Of a stretch of DNA of 64,000 nucleotides, positions 17,264 to 25,301 are shown one piece after another (the stretch's first letter is position 1; each line of letters begins with the position of its first letter). Below the pieces are notes generated by a model that saw nothing but the letters and a program-made list of their open reading frames with translations, searched no databases and was not told the DNA's origin. The translations under genes were made by a program, and so were the position numbers. The DNA lies in NCBI RefSeq assembly GCF_030466625.1, contig NZ_JADEVT010000001.1, forward strand, positions 124,001 to 188,000, written 5' to 3'. The DNA comes from Nocardioides sp. ChNu-153 (GTDB lineage Bacteria > Actinomycetota > Actinomycetes > Propionibacteriales > Nocardioidaceae).

Positions 17264-17971
17264 TCAGACCCGGACGTCGACCCGCGGGCACCAGCGCCGC
17301 GTGCGCTCCAGCGTCGCGACGTCGTACGCCGCCCCCGCGGCGTCGGCGTCCGCCGCCCGCAGGAGCCGCTCGGCGACCGACGGCTCCCCGTCGAGGCAGG
17401 CCCGCGTCGCGGCCAGCACGACGAGCGGCGGTGGGGCGCCCGCGCCGACCGTCTCGACGGGAACCTCGCGGTCGAGCGCCGCGTCGACGAGCCGCACCCA
17501 GGCGGCGGGGTCGTCCGCGGTCAGGCCGACGTGCAGCTCGGCGGCGGCGATCTCGTCGAGCGCCGCGCCCGCGCCGTGCTCGCCGACCTCGGCGGGCAGC
17601 ACCAGCGTCACCGGCACCTCGTCGTCCAGCAGCCCCGCGGCCCGCGCCTGGTCGAGGGCGGCGAGCACCCGTCGTACGGCGCCCGCGGGGTCCCCGGGGT
17701 CGCGCACGGTCGTGCGCAGCCCGGCCACGGGCAGGTCGAGGCGCCCCGCCAGCCGCAGCGGGCCGTCCACCTGGGCGGCGCCGCCGGTGGTGACGAGGAC
17801 GAGGGGCAGCGTCGTGCCGCGCAGCCCGGGCAGGGCGCGGTCGTCGACCGCGACCGCCCCCAGCAGGGGACCGAGCCGGGCGACGTCGGCGAGCGCGGCG
17901 AGGCCCGCGGGGGAGGGGTCCGCGACGAGCGCCGTGACGATGCCGGCCAGGGCGGGGGAGAGGTCGTCCAC
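17264..17971 (-). CDS. Uncharacterised 235-residue protein
   Basis: I do not recognise this protein. It is soluble and alanine/leucine rich, with alternating strand-helix segments (VAVDD, LPLVLVTTGGAAQVDGPLRL, LPVAGLRTTVRD, VPVTLVLPAE, AELHVGLTADDPAAWVRLVDAAL) reminiscent of a TIM-barrel-like fold. The GTG at 17971 is preferred because TAGCCT, a -10-like hexamer, sits 7 nt upstream and nothing conserved precedes it. The frame is open further upstream only through arginine/proline-rich shadow translation. No clear operon partner: the neighbour on the same strand starts 1.1 kb away. Confidence 0.6.
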   Translation of the reverse strand: MDDLSPALAGIVTALVADPSPAGLAALADVARLGPLLGAVAVDDRALPGLRGTTLPLVLVTTGGAAQVDGPLRLAGRLDLPVAGLRTTVRDPGDPAGAVRRVLAALDQARAAGLLDDEVPVTLVLPAEVGEHGAGAALDEIAAAELHVGLTADDPAAWVRLVDAALDREVPVETVGAGAPPPLVVLAATRACLDGEPSVAERLLRAADADAAGAAYDVATLERTRRWCPRVDVRV

Positions 17972-18000
17972 GGCCCCGAGGCTACGACGGGCCGGGGCGG

Positions 18001-18045
18001 CGGGACGGGTCAGGCGGGGACGGGTCAGGCGGGGACGGGTCAGGC
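18001..18045. repeat. 15-bp direct repeat, three copies, carrying in-frame stops
   Basis: Three back-to-back 15-bp units (18001-18015, 18016-18030, 18031-18045) differ by one base. On the minus strand each unit holds a TGA in the same frame, so the glycosyltransferase gene ends in one copy and meets two more stops downstream. Confidence 0.8.
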
Positions 18046-19164
18046 GACGAGGCGGCGCTGGCCGGCGGGGTCGAGCCGGCCGTGCACCTCGAGCATCCGC
18101 TCGACGGTCGCCGACCACGGGAACTGCTCGGCGCGGCGACGCGCCCCGGCGCGGCGCTCGGCCTCGGGGCGGGCGGCGACGGCGAGCACGGCCTCGGCGA
18201 GGGCGGAGGGCCGCGGCGGCGCCCAGGCGCCCGAGCCGGCGTCGACGAGCTCCCGCGCGCCCCCCGCGGACGCGGTGACGACGGGCGTGCCGCAGGCCAG
18301 CGCCTCGAGCACCGCCAGCCCGAAGGTCTCACCGGGGCAGACCGACAGGGCGACGTCGGCGGCCGCCACGTGGGCCGCGAGCCGGGCCCGGTCGGCGACG
18401 TGGCCGTGGAACGTGACGGGCGCCCGGCCCGCGATGGCGCGCAGCTCGTCGAGGTGGGGGCCGTCGCCGTACACGTCGAGGCGCACGTCGACGCCGCGGC
18501 GGTGCAGCTCGACGGCGGTCGCGACCGCGAGGTGGGGCGACTTCTCCCGCGACAGGCGCCCGACGTGCACGAGCCGCAGCGGCCCGCCGTCCGCCCGCGG
18601 CGTCGTGCGCGGGTGGAACGTCGTGAGGTCGACCCCCAGCGGCACCCGCACGAGCGGACAGCCGGCGCCCGCGGCGGCCAGCCGGAACTCGGCGCGCGCG
18701 AAGCCCGAGGTCACCACCACGGTGTCGAACTGGCGCACCAGCACGCGGTTGTAGATGCCGATGGGCACGCGGACGCTCGTGTCGAGCCCGGTGCGCATCG
18801 AGAGCATGTGGTCGAGGCGCTCGTGGGAGAAGAGCACGGAGCCGACGCCGTTGCGGCGGGCCCACCGGGTGACCGGCAGGAGCGTCGACTTGTCGTTGAC
18901 CTCGATGGTCGTGGGCGCGAACTCCTCGAGCACGTCGGTGACCCGCCACGGCTCGACGATGAGGCGGTAGCTCGCACCCACCCGGGGGGCCCGCAGCTGC
19001 ACCACCGGGCCCAGGGGCGTCTCCGTGCGGGCGTCGGTGGGGCCGGGGACGACGAGGAGGCGCTGGGCACCGGCCGCGACGTACCCCTCGGCGAGGGCCT
19101 GGACGGCCGTCTTCATGCCGCCGGAGGCCGGTCCGATGAAGTTGGCGAGCTGAGCGATGCGCAC
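18040..19164 (-). CDS. Glycosyltransferase family 4 protein
   Basis: A 374-residue GT-B fold glycosyltransferase. The N-terminus MRIAQLANFIGPASGGMKTAV has the acceptor-domain glycine-rich loop; the C-terminal GT4 domain shows LRLVHVGRLSREKSP, VYGDGPHLDELR and the nucleotide-sugar-binding ETFGLAVLEALACGTPVV with its EX7E pair. Members use GDP-mannose or UDP-sugars for phosphatidylinositol mannosides, mycothiol or polysaccharides; nothing here decides among them. GTG start at 19164 matches the conserved N-terminus exactly. The stop lies inside a 15-bp repeat. Confidence 0.82.
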   Translation of the reverse strand: MRIAQLANFIGPASGGMKTAVQALAEGYVAAGAQRLLVVPGPTDARTETPLGPVVQLRAPRVGASYRLIVEPWRVTDVLEEFAPTTIEVNDKSTLLPVTRWARRNGVGSVLFSHERLDHMLSMRTGLDTSVRVPIGIYNRVLVRQFDTVVVTSGFARAEFRLAAAGAGCPLVRVPLGVDLTTFHPRTTPRADGGPLRLVHVGRLSREKSPHLAVATAVELHRRGVDVRLDVYGDGPHLDELRAIAGRAPVTFHGHVADRARLAAHVAAADVALSVCPGETFGLAVLEALACGTPVVTASAGGARELVDAGSGAWAPPRPSALAEAVLAVAARPEAERRAGARRRAEQFPWSATVERMLEVHGRLDPAGQRRLVA

Positions 19165-19284
19165 GCGGCACGACGCTGCCGTGGCGGTGTGAACGAGCGG
19201 CGAGGCCCCGGTGGCCGCGAGGTGGCGGCTCGGGACCCGTGCAGTCCGGCCCGCGCGGCCGCCCGGTGCGGGAGGATGGACCCC

Positions 19285-20289
19285 ATGAGCAACCTGGACA
19301 CCCGCCCCGACGAGGTCGAGTGCCGCGCGGGCGGCGCCGCCCCCGCCGGCGTCGAGCTCCTGACGCCGCGCGACGTGCCGCTCGGCGGCCCCCGCGCGAT
19401 GCTGGTGCGTCGCACCCTCCCGCAGCGGCAGCGCTCCCTCATCGGCGCCTGGTGCTTCCTCGACCACTACGGCCCGGACCTCGTGGCGGAGTCCGGCGGC
19501 ATGAGCGTCGCGCCGCACCCGCACACGGGGCTGCAGACCGTCTCCTGGCTGTTCACCGGCGAGATCGAGCACCGCGACTCGGTCGGCTCGCACGCGATGG
19601 TGCGTCCCGGCGAGGTCAACCTCATGACCGCGGGGCGCGGCATCAGCCACTCGGAGGTGTCGACGCCGGGCACGACGACGCTGCACGGCGCCCAGCTGTG
19701 GGTGGCGCTGCCCGACGCGCAACGCGACACCGCGCCCGCCTTCCAGCACCACGCGCCGCCGCTCGTCACGGCGCCGGGCGTCGAGGCCCGCGTCTTCCTG
19801 GGCTCGCTGCTCGGCTCCACCTCGCCGGTGGCGACCTTCACCCCGCTGCTCGGCGCCGAGCTGGTGCTCGAGCCCGGCGCGGACCTCCCGCTCGACGTGG
19901 ACCCGACCTACGAGCACGGCGTGCTCGTCGACCGCGGCGCGGTCGCGGTGGAGGGCCTGCCGGCGGCGCCGGCCGACCTCGCGTACGTCGCGCCCGGCCG
20001 CGAGAGCCTGCGGCTCGTGGCGGGTCCGGAGGGCGCGCGGGTGCTGGTGCTCGGCGGCCCGCCGTTCGGCGAGGCGATCGTCATGTGGTGGAACTTCGTG
20101 GGCCGCACCCACGAGGAGGTCGTGGCCTACCGCGAGGCGTGGCAGGCCCAGGTCACCGCCGGCGGCCCGGCCGTCGTGACCGACTCCCAGGACGTGGCCG
20201 ACGGCCGCTTCGGCGTCGTGCCCGACGACCACCTGCCGCCCATCCCGGCGCCCCCGCTGCCGAACGCGCGGCTGCGCGAGCGCCGGTGA
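19285..20289 (+). CDS. Pirin-family cupin protein
   Basis: A 334-residue bicupin of the pirin family. The metal-binding cluster is visible as HPHTGLQTVSWLFTGEIEHRDS, with histidines in HPH, and GEVNLMTAGRGISHSE. Pirins bind Fe(II), and some are quercetin dioxygenases or redox-sensitive cofactors. The C-terminus contains PFGEAIVMWWNFVGRT, a family signature. ATG start at 19285. The stop overlaps the GTG of the glycosylase gene (GTGA), so the two are coupled, although no functional link is obvious. Confidence 0.85.
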   Translation: MSNLDTRPDEVECRAGGAAPAGVELLTPRDVPLGGPRAMLVRRTLPQRQRSLIGAWCFLDHYGPDLVAESGGMSVAPHPHTGLQTVSWLFTGEIEHRDSVGSHAMVRPGEVNLMTAGRGISHSEVSTPGTTTLHGAQLWVALPDAQRDTAPAFQHHAPPLVTAPGVEARVFLGSLLGSTSPVATFTPLLGAELVLEPGADLPLDVDPTYEHGVLVDRGAVAVEGLPAAPADLAYVAPGRESLRLVAGPEGARVLVLGGPPFGEAIVMWWNFVGRTHEEVVAYREAWQAQVTAGGPAVVTDSQDVADGRFGVVPDDHLPPIPAPPLPNARLRERR

Positions 20290-20936
20290 CCGACGGCCCG
20301 CCGCCCGACGGCACCGTCCTCGGCGAGGACGGGGTGCGGCGCTGCCCCTGGGCCGGCGTTCCCGGCCCGATGCGGGCCTACCACGACACCGAGTGGGGCG
20401 TCGCCGTGACCGGCACGGGCCGGGCACGGGAGACGGCGTACTTCGAGCGGCTCACGCTCGAGGCGTTCCAGTCGGGGCTGTCCTGGGCCACGATCCTCGC
20501 CAAGCGCGACGCCTTCCGCGAGGTGTTCGCGGGCTTCGACGCCGCCGTCGTGGCCGGGTACGGCGCGACCGAGCGCGCCGCGCTCCTCGCCGACGCCCGC
20601 ATCGTGCGCAACCGGGCGAAGGTCGACGCGACCATCCGCAACGCGGCCGCGGTGCTCGCGCTGCGCGCGGACGGGCCCGACGCGTTCGCCGCGCTGCTGG
20701 AGTCGCACGCACCGGCGGAGCAGCCTCTGCCGCGGGTGCCCGCCGAGGTGCCGACCACCTCGCCGGGGTCGCTCGCGCTGAGCCGGGCGCTGAAGCGGCG
20801 CGGCTTCACGTTCGTGGGGCCGACGACGATGCACGCGCTCATGGAGGCCACGGGCCTCGTCGACACCCACCTGCTGGGGTGCCACCGCCGGGGCGTGCGG
20901 GCCGGTACGGCCGGTGCGGGTCAGAAGACCCAGTAG
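20286..20936 (+). CDS. tag: DNA-3-methyladenine glycosylase I
   Basis: A 216-residue Tag-type glycosylase that excises 3-methyladenine from alkylated DNA. RCPWAG and YHDTEWGV near the N-terminus and THLLGCHRR near the C-terminus provide the cysteine and histidine ligands of the zinc snap; FERLTLEAFQSGLSWATILAKR carries the catalytic glutamate region. Its end overlaps the convergent membrane-protein gene by 16 bp. Confidence 0.9.
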   Translation: MTDGPPPDGTVLGEDGVRRCPWAGVPGPMRAYHDTEWGVAVTGTGRARETAYFERLTLEAFQSGLSWATILAKRDAFREVFAGFDAAVVAGYGATERAALLADARIVRNRAKVDATIRNAAAVLALRADGPDAFAALLESHAPAEQPLPRVPAEVPTTSPGSLALSRALKRRGFTFVGPTTMHALMEATGLVDTHLLGCHRRGVRAGTAGAGQKTQ

Positions 20937-21280
20937 CAGCCGATCAGCGCCGGCAGGAGCCCGAGCAGGACGAGCGGGTGGACCGGCGAGCGCCGGTGGA
21001 TCGCCAGGCCCGCCACCATGCCGAGGACGCCCACGGCGGCCGCGATGACGACGAGGCCGATGCGCGCGTCGAGGTGGCCGTCGATGGCCGCGGCCGCGAC
21101 GACGAGACCGCCCGCGAGGTGGGAGGTCGTCGTCACGGTCAGCACCGACATCACCCACTGCTGCACCCGGCTCAGGCGCGCCTCCGCCTCCTGCGCGGCG
21201 CGCGGCGCCGGCGGGTTCGAGAAGTCGATGAGGTGCTTGGCCTTCCTGGGGGCGCGGGGCACCGGGGGCTGCGAGGACAC
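20921..21280 (-). CDS. Small three-helix membrane protein
   Basis: A 119-residue protein with a hydrophilic N-terminus (KAKHLIDFSNPPAPRAAQEAEARLSR) and three hydrophobic segments starting near residues 45, 72 and 98. I do not recognise the family beyond actinobacterial conserved membrane proteins. The GTG at 21280 has TACGGT 6 nt upstream, again compatible with leaderless initiation. Its 3' end overlaps the tail of tag on the opposite strand. Confidence 0.6.
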   Translation of the reverse strand: MSSQPPVPRAPRKAKHLIDFSNPPAPRAAQEAEARLSRVQQWVMSVLTVTTTSHLAGGLVVAAAAIDGHLDARIGLVVIAAAVGVLGMVAGLAIHRRSPVHPLVLLGLLPALIGCYWVF

Positions 21281-21350
21281 CCCGCCACCGTAGCGCCGCC
21301 CCCGCGCCCACCGGCACGCGCCGTCCGGGCGCGGTGCTTCAATGCCCGCC

Positions 21351-21779
21351 ATGTCCCGGCCCCCCTCCCCCTCCCCGTCGTCCCCGCCGTCGCGGCCGGG
21401 GTCGGTCGCCTTCCTCGACGGCCTGCTGCAGCTCGTCGGCGCGTGGCTCGCGGGCGAGGTCGTGGTGCGGACGCTCGGGCTGCCCGTGCCGGGCGCGGTC
21501 GTCGGGATGCTCGGGCTGCTGGTGGTGCTGCAGGTGCGGCGACCCGGGCCGTCGAGCGCGGTGCTCCACGCGGCCGACGGGCTGCTGGCCCACCTGCAGC
21601 TGCTGTTCATCCCCGCGGGGGTCGGCATCGTCGCCGTGCTGGCCGTCGTGCGCGCGGAGGCGCTCCCGCTCGTCGGCGGCCTGCTGGTGTCGTGGGCGGT
21701 CGGGCTCGTCGTGGTCGGCTGGGTGGTGGCGCTCCTGCTGCCGCGCCGGCGGCCCGACCGGGGGAGGGGCGCGTCGTGA
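21351..21779 (+). CDS. CidA/LrgA-family membrane protein
   Basis: A 142-residue membrane protein with four hydrophobic segments. GLPVPGAVVGMLGLLVVLQ and LLFIPAGVGIV are the CidA/LrgA signatures. The family, with its LrgB partner encoded next, is described as holin-like or as a pyruvate/glycolate-type transporter, depending on the organism. Two ATGs compete (21342 and 21351); I take the second, which leaves a serine/proline-rich N-terminus either way. The stop overlaps the next GTG. Confidence 0.8.
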   Translation: MSRPPSPSPSSPPSRPGSVAFLDGLLQLVGAWLAGEVVVRTLGLPVPGAVVGMLGLLVVLQVRRPGPSSAVLHAADGLLAHLQLLFIPAGVGIVAVLAVVRAEALPLVGGLLVSWAVGLVVVGWVVALLLPRRRPDRGRGAS

Positions 21780-22504
21780 CGCTCCTGCTGGCCTGGCAGC
21801 CGGGGGAGACCGCGGACTGGCTGCGCACCTCCCCGCTGCTCGGCGTGCTGCTGACGCTCGGCGGCTACCGCGTCGGGCGCGCGGTGCACGCCCGCTGCGG
21901 GCGTCACCCGGCGACGCAGCCGGTGCTGGTCGCGGTCGTGCTCGTCGGCGCCGTGCTGCTGGCGACGGGCACGTCGTACGCCGACTACTCCCGCGGCGGC
22001 GACCTCGTCGCCTTCCTCCTGGGCCCCGCGACCGTGGCGCTCGCCGTCCCGCTGCACCGCCAGGCCCACCACCTGCGTCGGCTCCTGCTGCCGCTGCTCG
22101 TCGCCATCCCGCTCGGGGTGGTGCTCTCCATCGTGCTGGGGTACGGCGTCGTGCGCCTCCTGGGCGGCGACGACGAGCTGGCGACGACGATGGCGCCGAA
22201 GGCCGCGACGACGCCGGTGTCGATCGTGCTCTCGGCCGACGCCGGCGGGATCGTGGCGCTCACCGCCGTGCTCACCATCGCCGTCGGCATCGTCTCCGCC
22301 GTGCTCGGCCCGTGGCTGCTCACCCTCGCCCGGGTGCGCCACCCCCACGCCCGGGGCGTCGCCATGGGCACGGTCTCCCACGGGATCGGCACCTCGCGCT
22401 CGCTGGCCGACGACCCGGAGGAGGGGGCGTTCGCCGGCCTGGCGATGGGGCTGACCGCGTTCACGACCGCGGTCGCCCTGCCGCTGCTGCTGCGCGTGCT
22501 GTGA
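21776..22504 (+). CDS. LrgB-family membrane protein
   Basis: A 242-residue polytopic protein matching LrgB/YohK: LLGPATVALAVPLHRQ, ELATTMAPKAATTPVSI and GVAMGTVSHGIGTSRSLAD are the conserved segments in the right order. It overlaps the LrgA-like gene by four bases, the usual arrangement for this two-component membrane system. Plant chloroplast relatives export glycolate/glycerate, and bacterial relatives move pyruvate; the substrate here is unknown. A glycerate kinase gene lies about 1.5 kb downstream on the other strand, which may be coincidental. Confidence 0.85.
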   Translation: MTLLLAWQPGETADWLRTSPLLGVLLTLGGYRVGRAVHARCGRHPATQPVLVAVVLVGAVLLATGTSYADYSRGGDLVAFLLGPATVALAVPLHRQAHHLRRLLLPLLVAIPLGVVLSIVLGYGVVRLLGGDDELATTMAPKAATTPVSIVLSADAGGIVALTAVLTIAVGIVSAVLGPWLLTLARVRHPHARGVAMGTVSHGIGTSRSLADDPEEGAFAGLAMGLTAFTTAVALPLLLRVL

Positions 22505-22562
22505 GGGCGGGGGCCGCGCGGGGGATTCCGCCCGGGGTGACCCGCCAGTAGCCTCACGCCGC

Positions 22563-23966
22563 ATGACACATGTGCACGCCTTCGGCGACGACGCCCTCGG
22601 CACCCTGGACGCCGTCGGGCTCGTCGAGCAGCTGGCCGCCGGCCGGGTGTCGGTCCCCGAGGTGGTCGACGCCGCCATCGAGCGCTGCGAGCGGGTGGAC
22701 GGCGCGCTGAACGGTCTGGCGCACGAGGCCTTCGAGCGCGCCCGCGCCGAGGCGCGGGCGCCGCGGGCGGGCTTCTTCTCCGGCGTGCCCACGTTCGTGA
22801 AGGACAACGTCGACGTGCGCGGGCTGCCCACCCAGGACGGCTGCGACGCCTACGTGTCGGCGCCGAAGGCGGCCGACGGCGACTTCTTCCGCATGTACGG
22901 CGCGACCGGCCTCCTGCCGCTGGGCAAGACGCAGCTGTCCGAGTTCGGGTTCTCGGCCGCCGCGGAGCACCCGCGCCTCGGCGCGGTCCGCAACCCGTGG
23001 AGCACCGACCACACGGCGGGCGCCTCGTCGGCCGGCTCGGCCGCGTTCGTCGCGGCGGGCGTCGTGCCGATCGCGCACGCGAACGACGGCGGCGGCTCGA
23101 TCCGCATCCCGGCGGGCGCCTGCGGGCTCGTCGGCCTCAAGCCCACCCGCGACCGGTTCGCCCAGGACGAGGTGCACCGCGGCATGCCGGTGCGCATCGT
23201 CGCCGACGGGGTCGTGACCCGCAGCGTGCGCGACACCGCGGCGTACCTGCGGGAGGCCGAGAAGGTCTACCGCAACCTGCGCCTGCCCCCGGTCGGGGAC
23301 GTGACGCGCCCCGGTCACGCGCGGCTGCGCGTCGCGGTGGTGACGACGTCGGTCGACGGCGGGGCCACCCCCGAGGTGCGGGAGCGGACCCTCGAGGTCG
23401 CCCGGCTGCTGGAGAGCCTGGGCCACCACGTCACCGAGCTCGACACCCCGCCCGTGCCGGCGTGGTTCAAGGACGACTTCCTCCTCTACTGGGGGTTCCT
23501 GTCGACCTACCTCGTGCGCACCGGCCGGTTCACCCGGCAGCAGTGGGACCCCACCCGGCTCGACAACCTGACGCTCGGGCTCGCCCGGTACTCGGCCCGG
23601 CGCGTCCACCGGCTGCCGCGGGCGATCGCGCGGCTGTCGGCGTCGCACCGCGTCACGGCCCGGCTCTTCGCCGAGCACGACGTGGTGCTCACCCCGACGG
23701 TGGCGGGGCCGACCCCGCTCGTGGGCCACCTCGACCCCACCCAGCCGTTCGAGACGGTCATCGAGCGGCTCATGGAGTGGGTGGCGTTCACGCCCCTGCA
23801 GAACGCCACCGGCGACCCCGCGATCTCCCTGCCGCTCGCCACCGACGCCGACGGCCTGCCGCTGGGGATGATGTTCAGCGCCGCGCGCGGGCGCGAGGCG
23901 CTCCTGCTGGGCCTGGCCCTCGAGCTGGAGGACGCCCGGCCCTGGCGCCACCTCCACGAGGCCTAG
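22563..23966 (+). CDS. Amidase-signature family hydrolase
   Basis: A 467-residue amidase-signature enzyme. The Ser-cisSer-Lys triad can be placed as K80 (VPTFVKDNVD), S155 (GASSAGSAA) and S179 (GGGSIRIPA), with the family's 24-residue gap between the serines. It hydrolyses an amide of unknown identity in the cytoplasm. GatA is unlikely because gatB and gatC are absent and the C-terminal region diverges. The ATG has TAGCCT 8 nt upstream. The gene ends 12 bp from the convergent glycerate kinase gene. Confidence 0.85.
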   Translation: MTHVHAFGDDALGTLDAVGLVEQLAAGRVSVPEVVDAAIERCERVDGALNGLAHEAFERARAEARAPRAGFFSGVPTFVKDNVDVRGLPTQDGCDAYVSAPKAADGDFFRMYGATGLLPLGKTQLSEFGFSAAAEHPRLGAVRNPWSTDHTAGASSAGSAAFVAAGVVPIAHANDGGGSIRIPAGACGLVGLKPTRDRFAQDEVHRGMPVRIVADGVVTRSVRDTAAYLREAEKVYRNLRLPPVGDVTRPGHARLRVAVVTTSVDGGATPEVRERTLEVARLLESLGHHVTELDTPPVPAWFKDDFLLYWGFLSTYLVRTGRFTRQQWDPTRLDNLTLGLARYSARRVHRLPRAIARLSASHRVTARLFAEHDVVLTPTVAGPTPLVGHLDPTQPFETVIERLMEWVAFTPLQNATGDPAISLPLATDADGLPLGMMFSAARGREALLLGLALELEDARPWRHLHEA

Positions 23967-23978
23967 GCGGGGGCCCGG

Positions 23979-25301
23979 TCAGGAGGCCGGGTCGACCGCG
24001 TCCGCGACGTCGCCCAGGCGCCCGGCCACGCGGGCCAGGAGCCGGCCGGCCAGGGCGTCGGCCACCCGGGCGCCGAGCACCTCGACGTACGCCGCGGCCT
24101 CGCCCATCGCGCGGGCGGGGTCGGGCTGCAGGTCGGCGACGGCGTGGACCGCGGCGAAGCCGGTCGCGGCGAGCGTCGCAGGGTCCAGCGTGGTGCGCCC
24201 GCAGACCGCGAGGGTCGGTACGCCGGCCCGCGTCGCCGCCGCGAGCACCCCGACGGGCGCCTTGCCGTGGAGCGACTGCTCGTCGAGCGAGCCCTCGCCG
24301 GTGACGACGAGGTCGGCCCCGGCGACCACGTCGTCGAACCCGACGAGCCCGAGCACCGCCTCCACGCCGGAGGCCACGGTCGCCCCGGCGCCGGCGATCG
24401 CGCCGTACCCCGTGCCGCCGGCGGCCCCGGCGCCCGGCACCAGCGCGCTGCCGGAGAGCCCGGCGGCGACGTCGAGCACGTGGGCCCAGCGGACGAGCTC
24501 GCGCTCGAGGCGGTCGACGTCGTCGGGGGTGGCGCCCTTCTGGGGACCGTAGGTCGCGGCGGCCCCGTCGGGGCCGAGGAGCGGGTTGTCGACGTCGGTC
24601 GCGAGCACGAGCCGCCGGCCGTCGAGCAGCGCGCGCACCGGCACCAGGTCGACGTGGGTCGCCGCCCGCAGCGCGACGCCGTCCACCGCGGCGCTCGCGC
24701 CGAGCAGCTCCGCCGTCCCCAGGCCGGCGCCGAGCAGGTCGGGCGGGGCGTCCGGCCCGGCCCGCAGCACGGTGCCCAGCGCCGTGCCGAGCCCGGCGCC
24801 GAGGCCGAGCAGCAGCCCGGCCCCGCCGTCGGTCGAGCTGCTCCCGCCGAGGCCGAGCAGCACCTCGCGGCACCCGGCGGCGAGGGCGGCGGCGACGGCC
24901 TCGCCGGTGCCGGTGGTCGCCGCGGCCAGCGCGGTGTCGCTCGTGGGCCCCCCGGGCAGCCGGAGCAGGCCCGAGCAGTCCGCGAGCTCGACGACGGCGT
25001 GGTCGCCGCGGCGCGCCCACGCGGTGTCGACGGGGTCGCCCAGCGGGCCGGTCACCGTCACGGGAACCCGCTGGAAACCGGCGCTCAGCACGGCGTCGAG
25101 CGTGCCGTCGCCGCCGTCGGCCACCGGCACGCGGCTCACCTCCGGCTCGACGCCCGCGGGCACCTCGCCGGCGGCGGCCAGCTCGGCCCACCGGCGGCGC
25201 AGACCGGTCTCGAGGGCGTCGGCCACGTCCGTCGCGGTGAGCGACCCCTTGAACTTGTCGCTGGCCAGGACGACGCGGGGCGCGCCGTGCGCCGCGCTCA
25301 C
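23979..25301 (-). CDS. Glycerate kinase, GlxK/GarK type
   Basis: A 440-residue glycerate kinase that phosphorylates glycerate with ATP. The N-terminus VVLASDKFKGSLTA is the family signature; LGLGGSSSTDGGAGLL, TDVDNPLLGPDGAAATYGPQKGA and VVTGEGSLDEQSLHGKAP follow in order. It is longer than the roughly 380-residue norm, mainly through alanine-rich insertions. The GTG overlaps the stop of the LacI regulator (GTGA), so the kinase is in a two-gene operon with it. Glycerate is therefore a likely end product of the pathway encoded divergently. Confidence 0.88.
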   Translation of the reverse strand: MSAAHGAPRVVLASDKFKGSLTATDVADALETGLRRRWAELAAAGEVPAGVEPEVSRVPVADGGDGTLDAVLSAGFQRVPVTVTGPLGDPVDTAWARRGDHAVVELADCSGLLRLPGGPTSDTALAAATTGTGEAVAAALAAGCREVLLGLGGSSSTDGGAGLLLGLGAGLGTALGTVLRAGPDAPPDLLGAGLGTAELLGASAAVDGVALRAATHVDLVPVRALLDGRRLVLATDVDNPLLGPDGAAATYGPQKGATPDDVDRLERELVRWAHVLDVAAGLSGSALVPGAGAAGGTGYGAIAGAGATVASGVEAVLGLVGFDDVVAGADLVVTGEGSLDEQSLHGKAPVGVLAAATRAGVPTLAVCGRTTLDPATLAATGFAAVHAVADLQPDPARAMGEAAAYVEVLGARVADALAGRLLARVAGRLGDVADAVDPAS

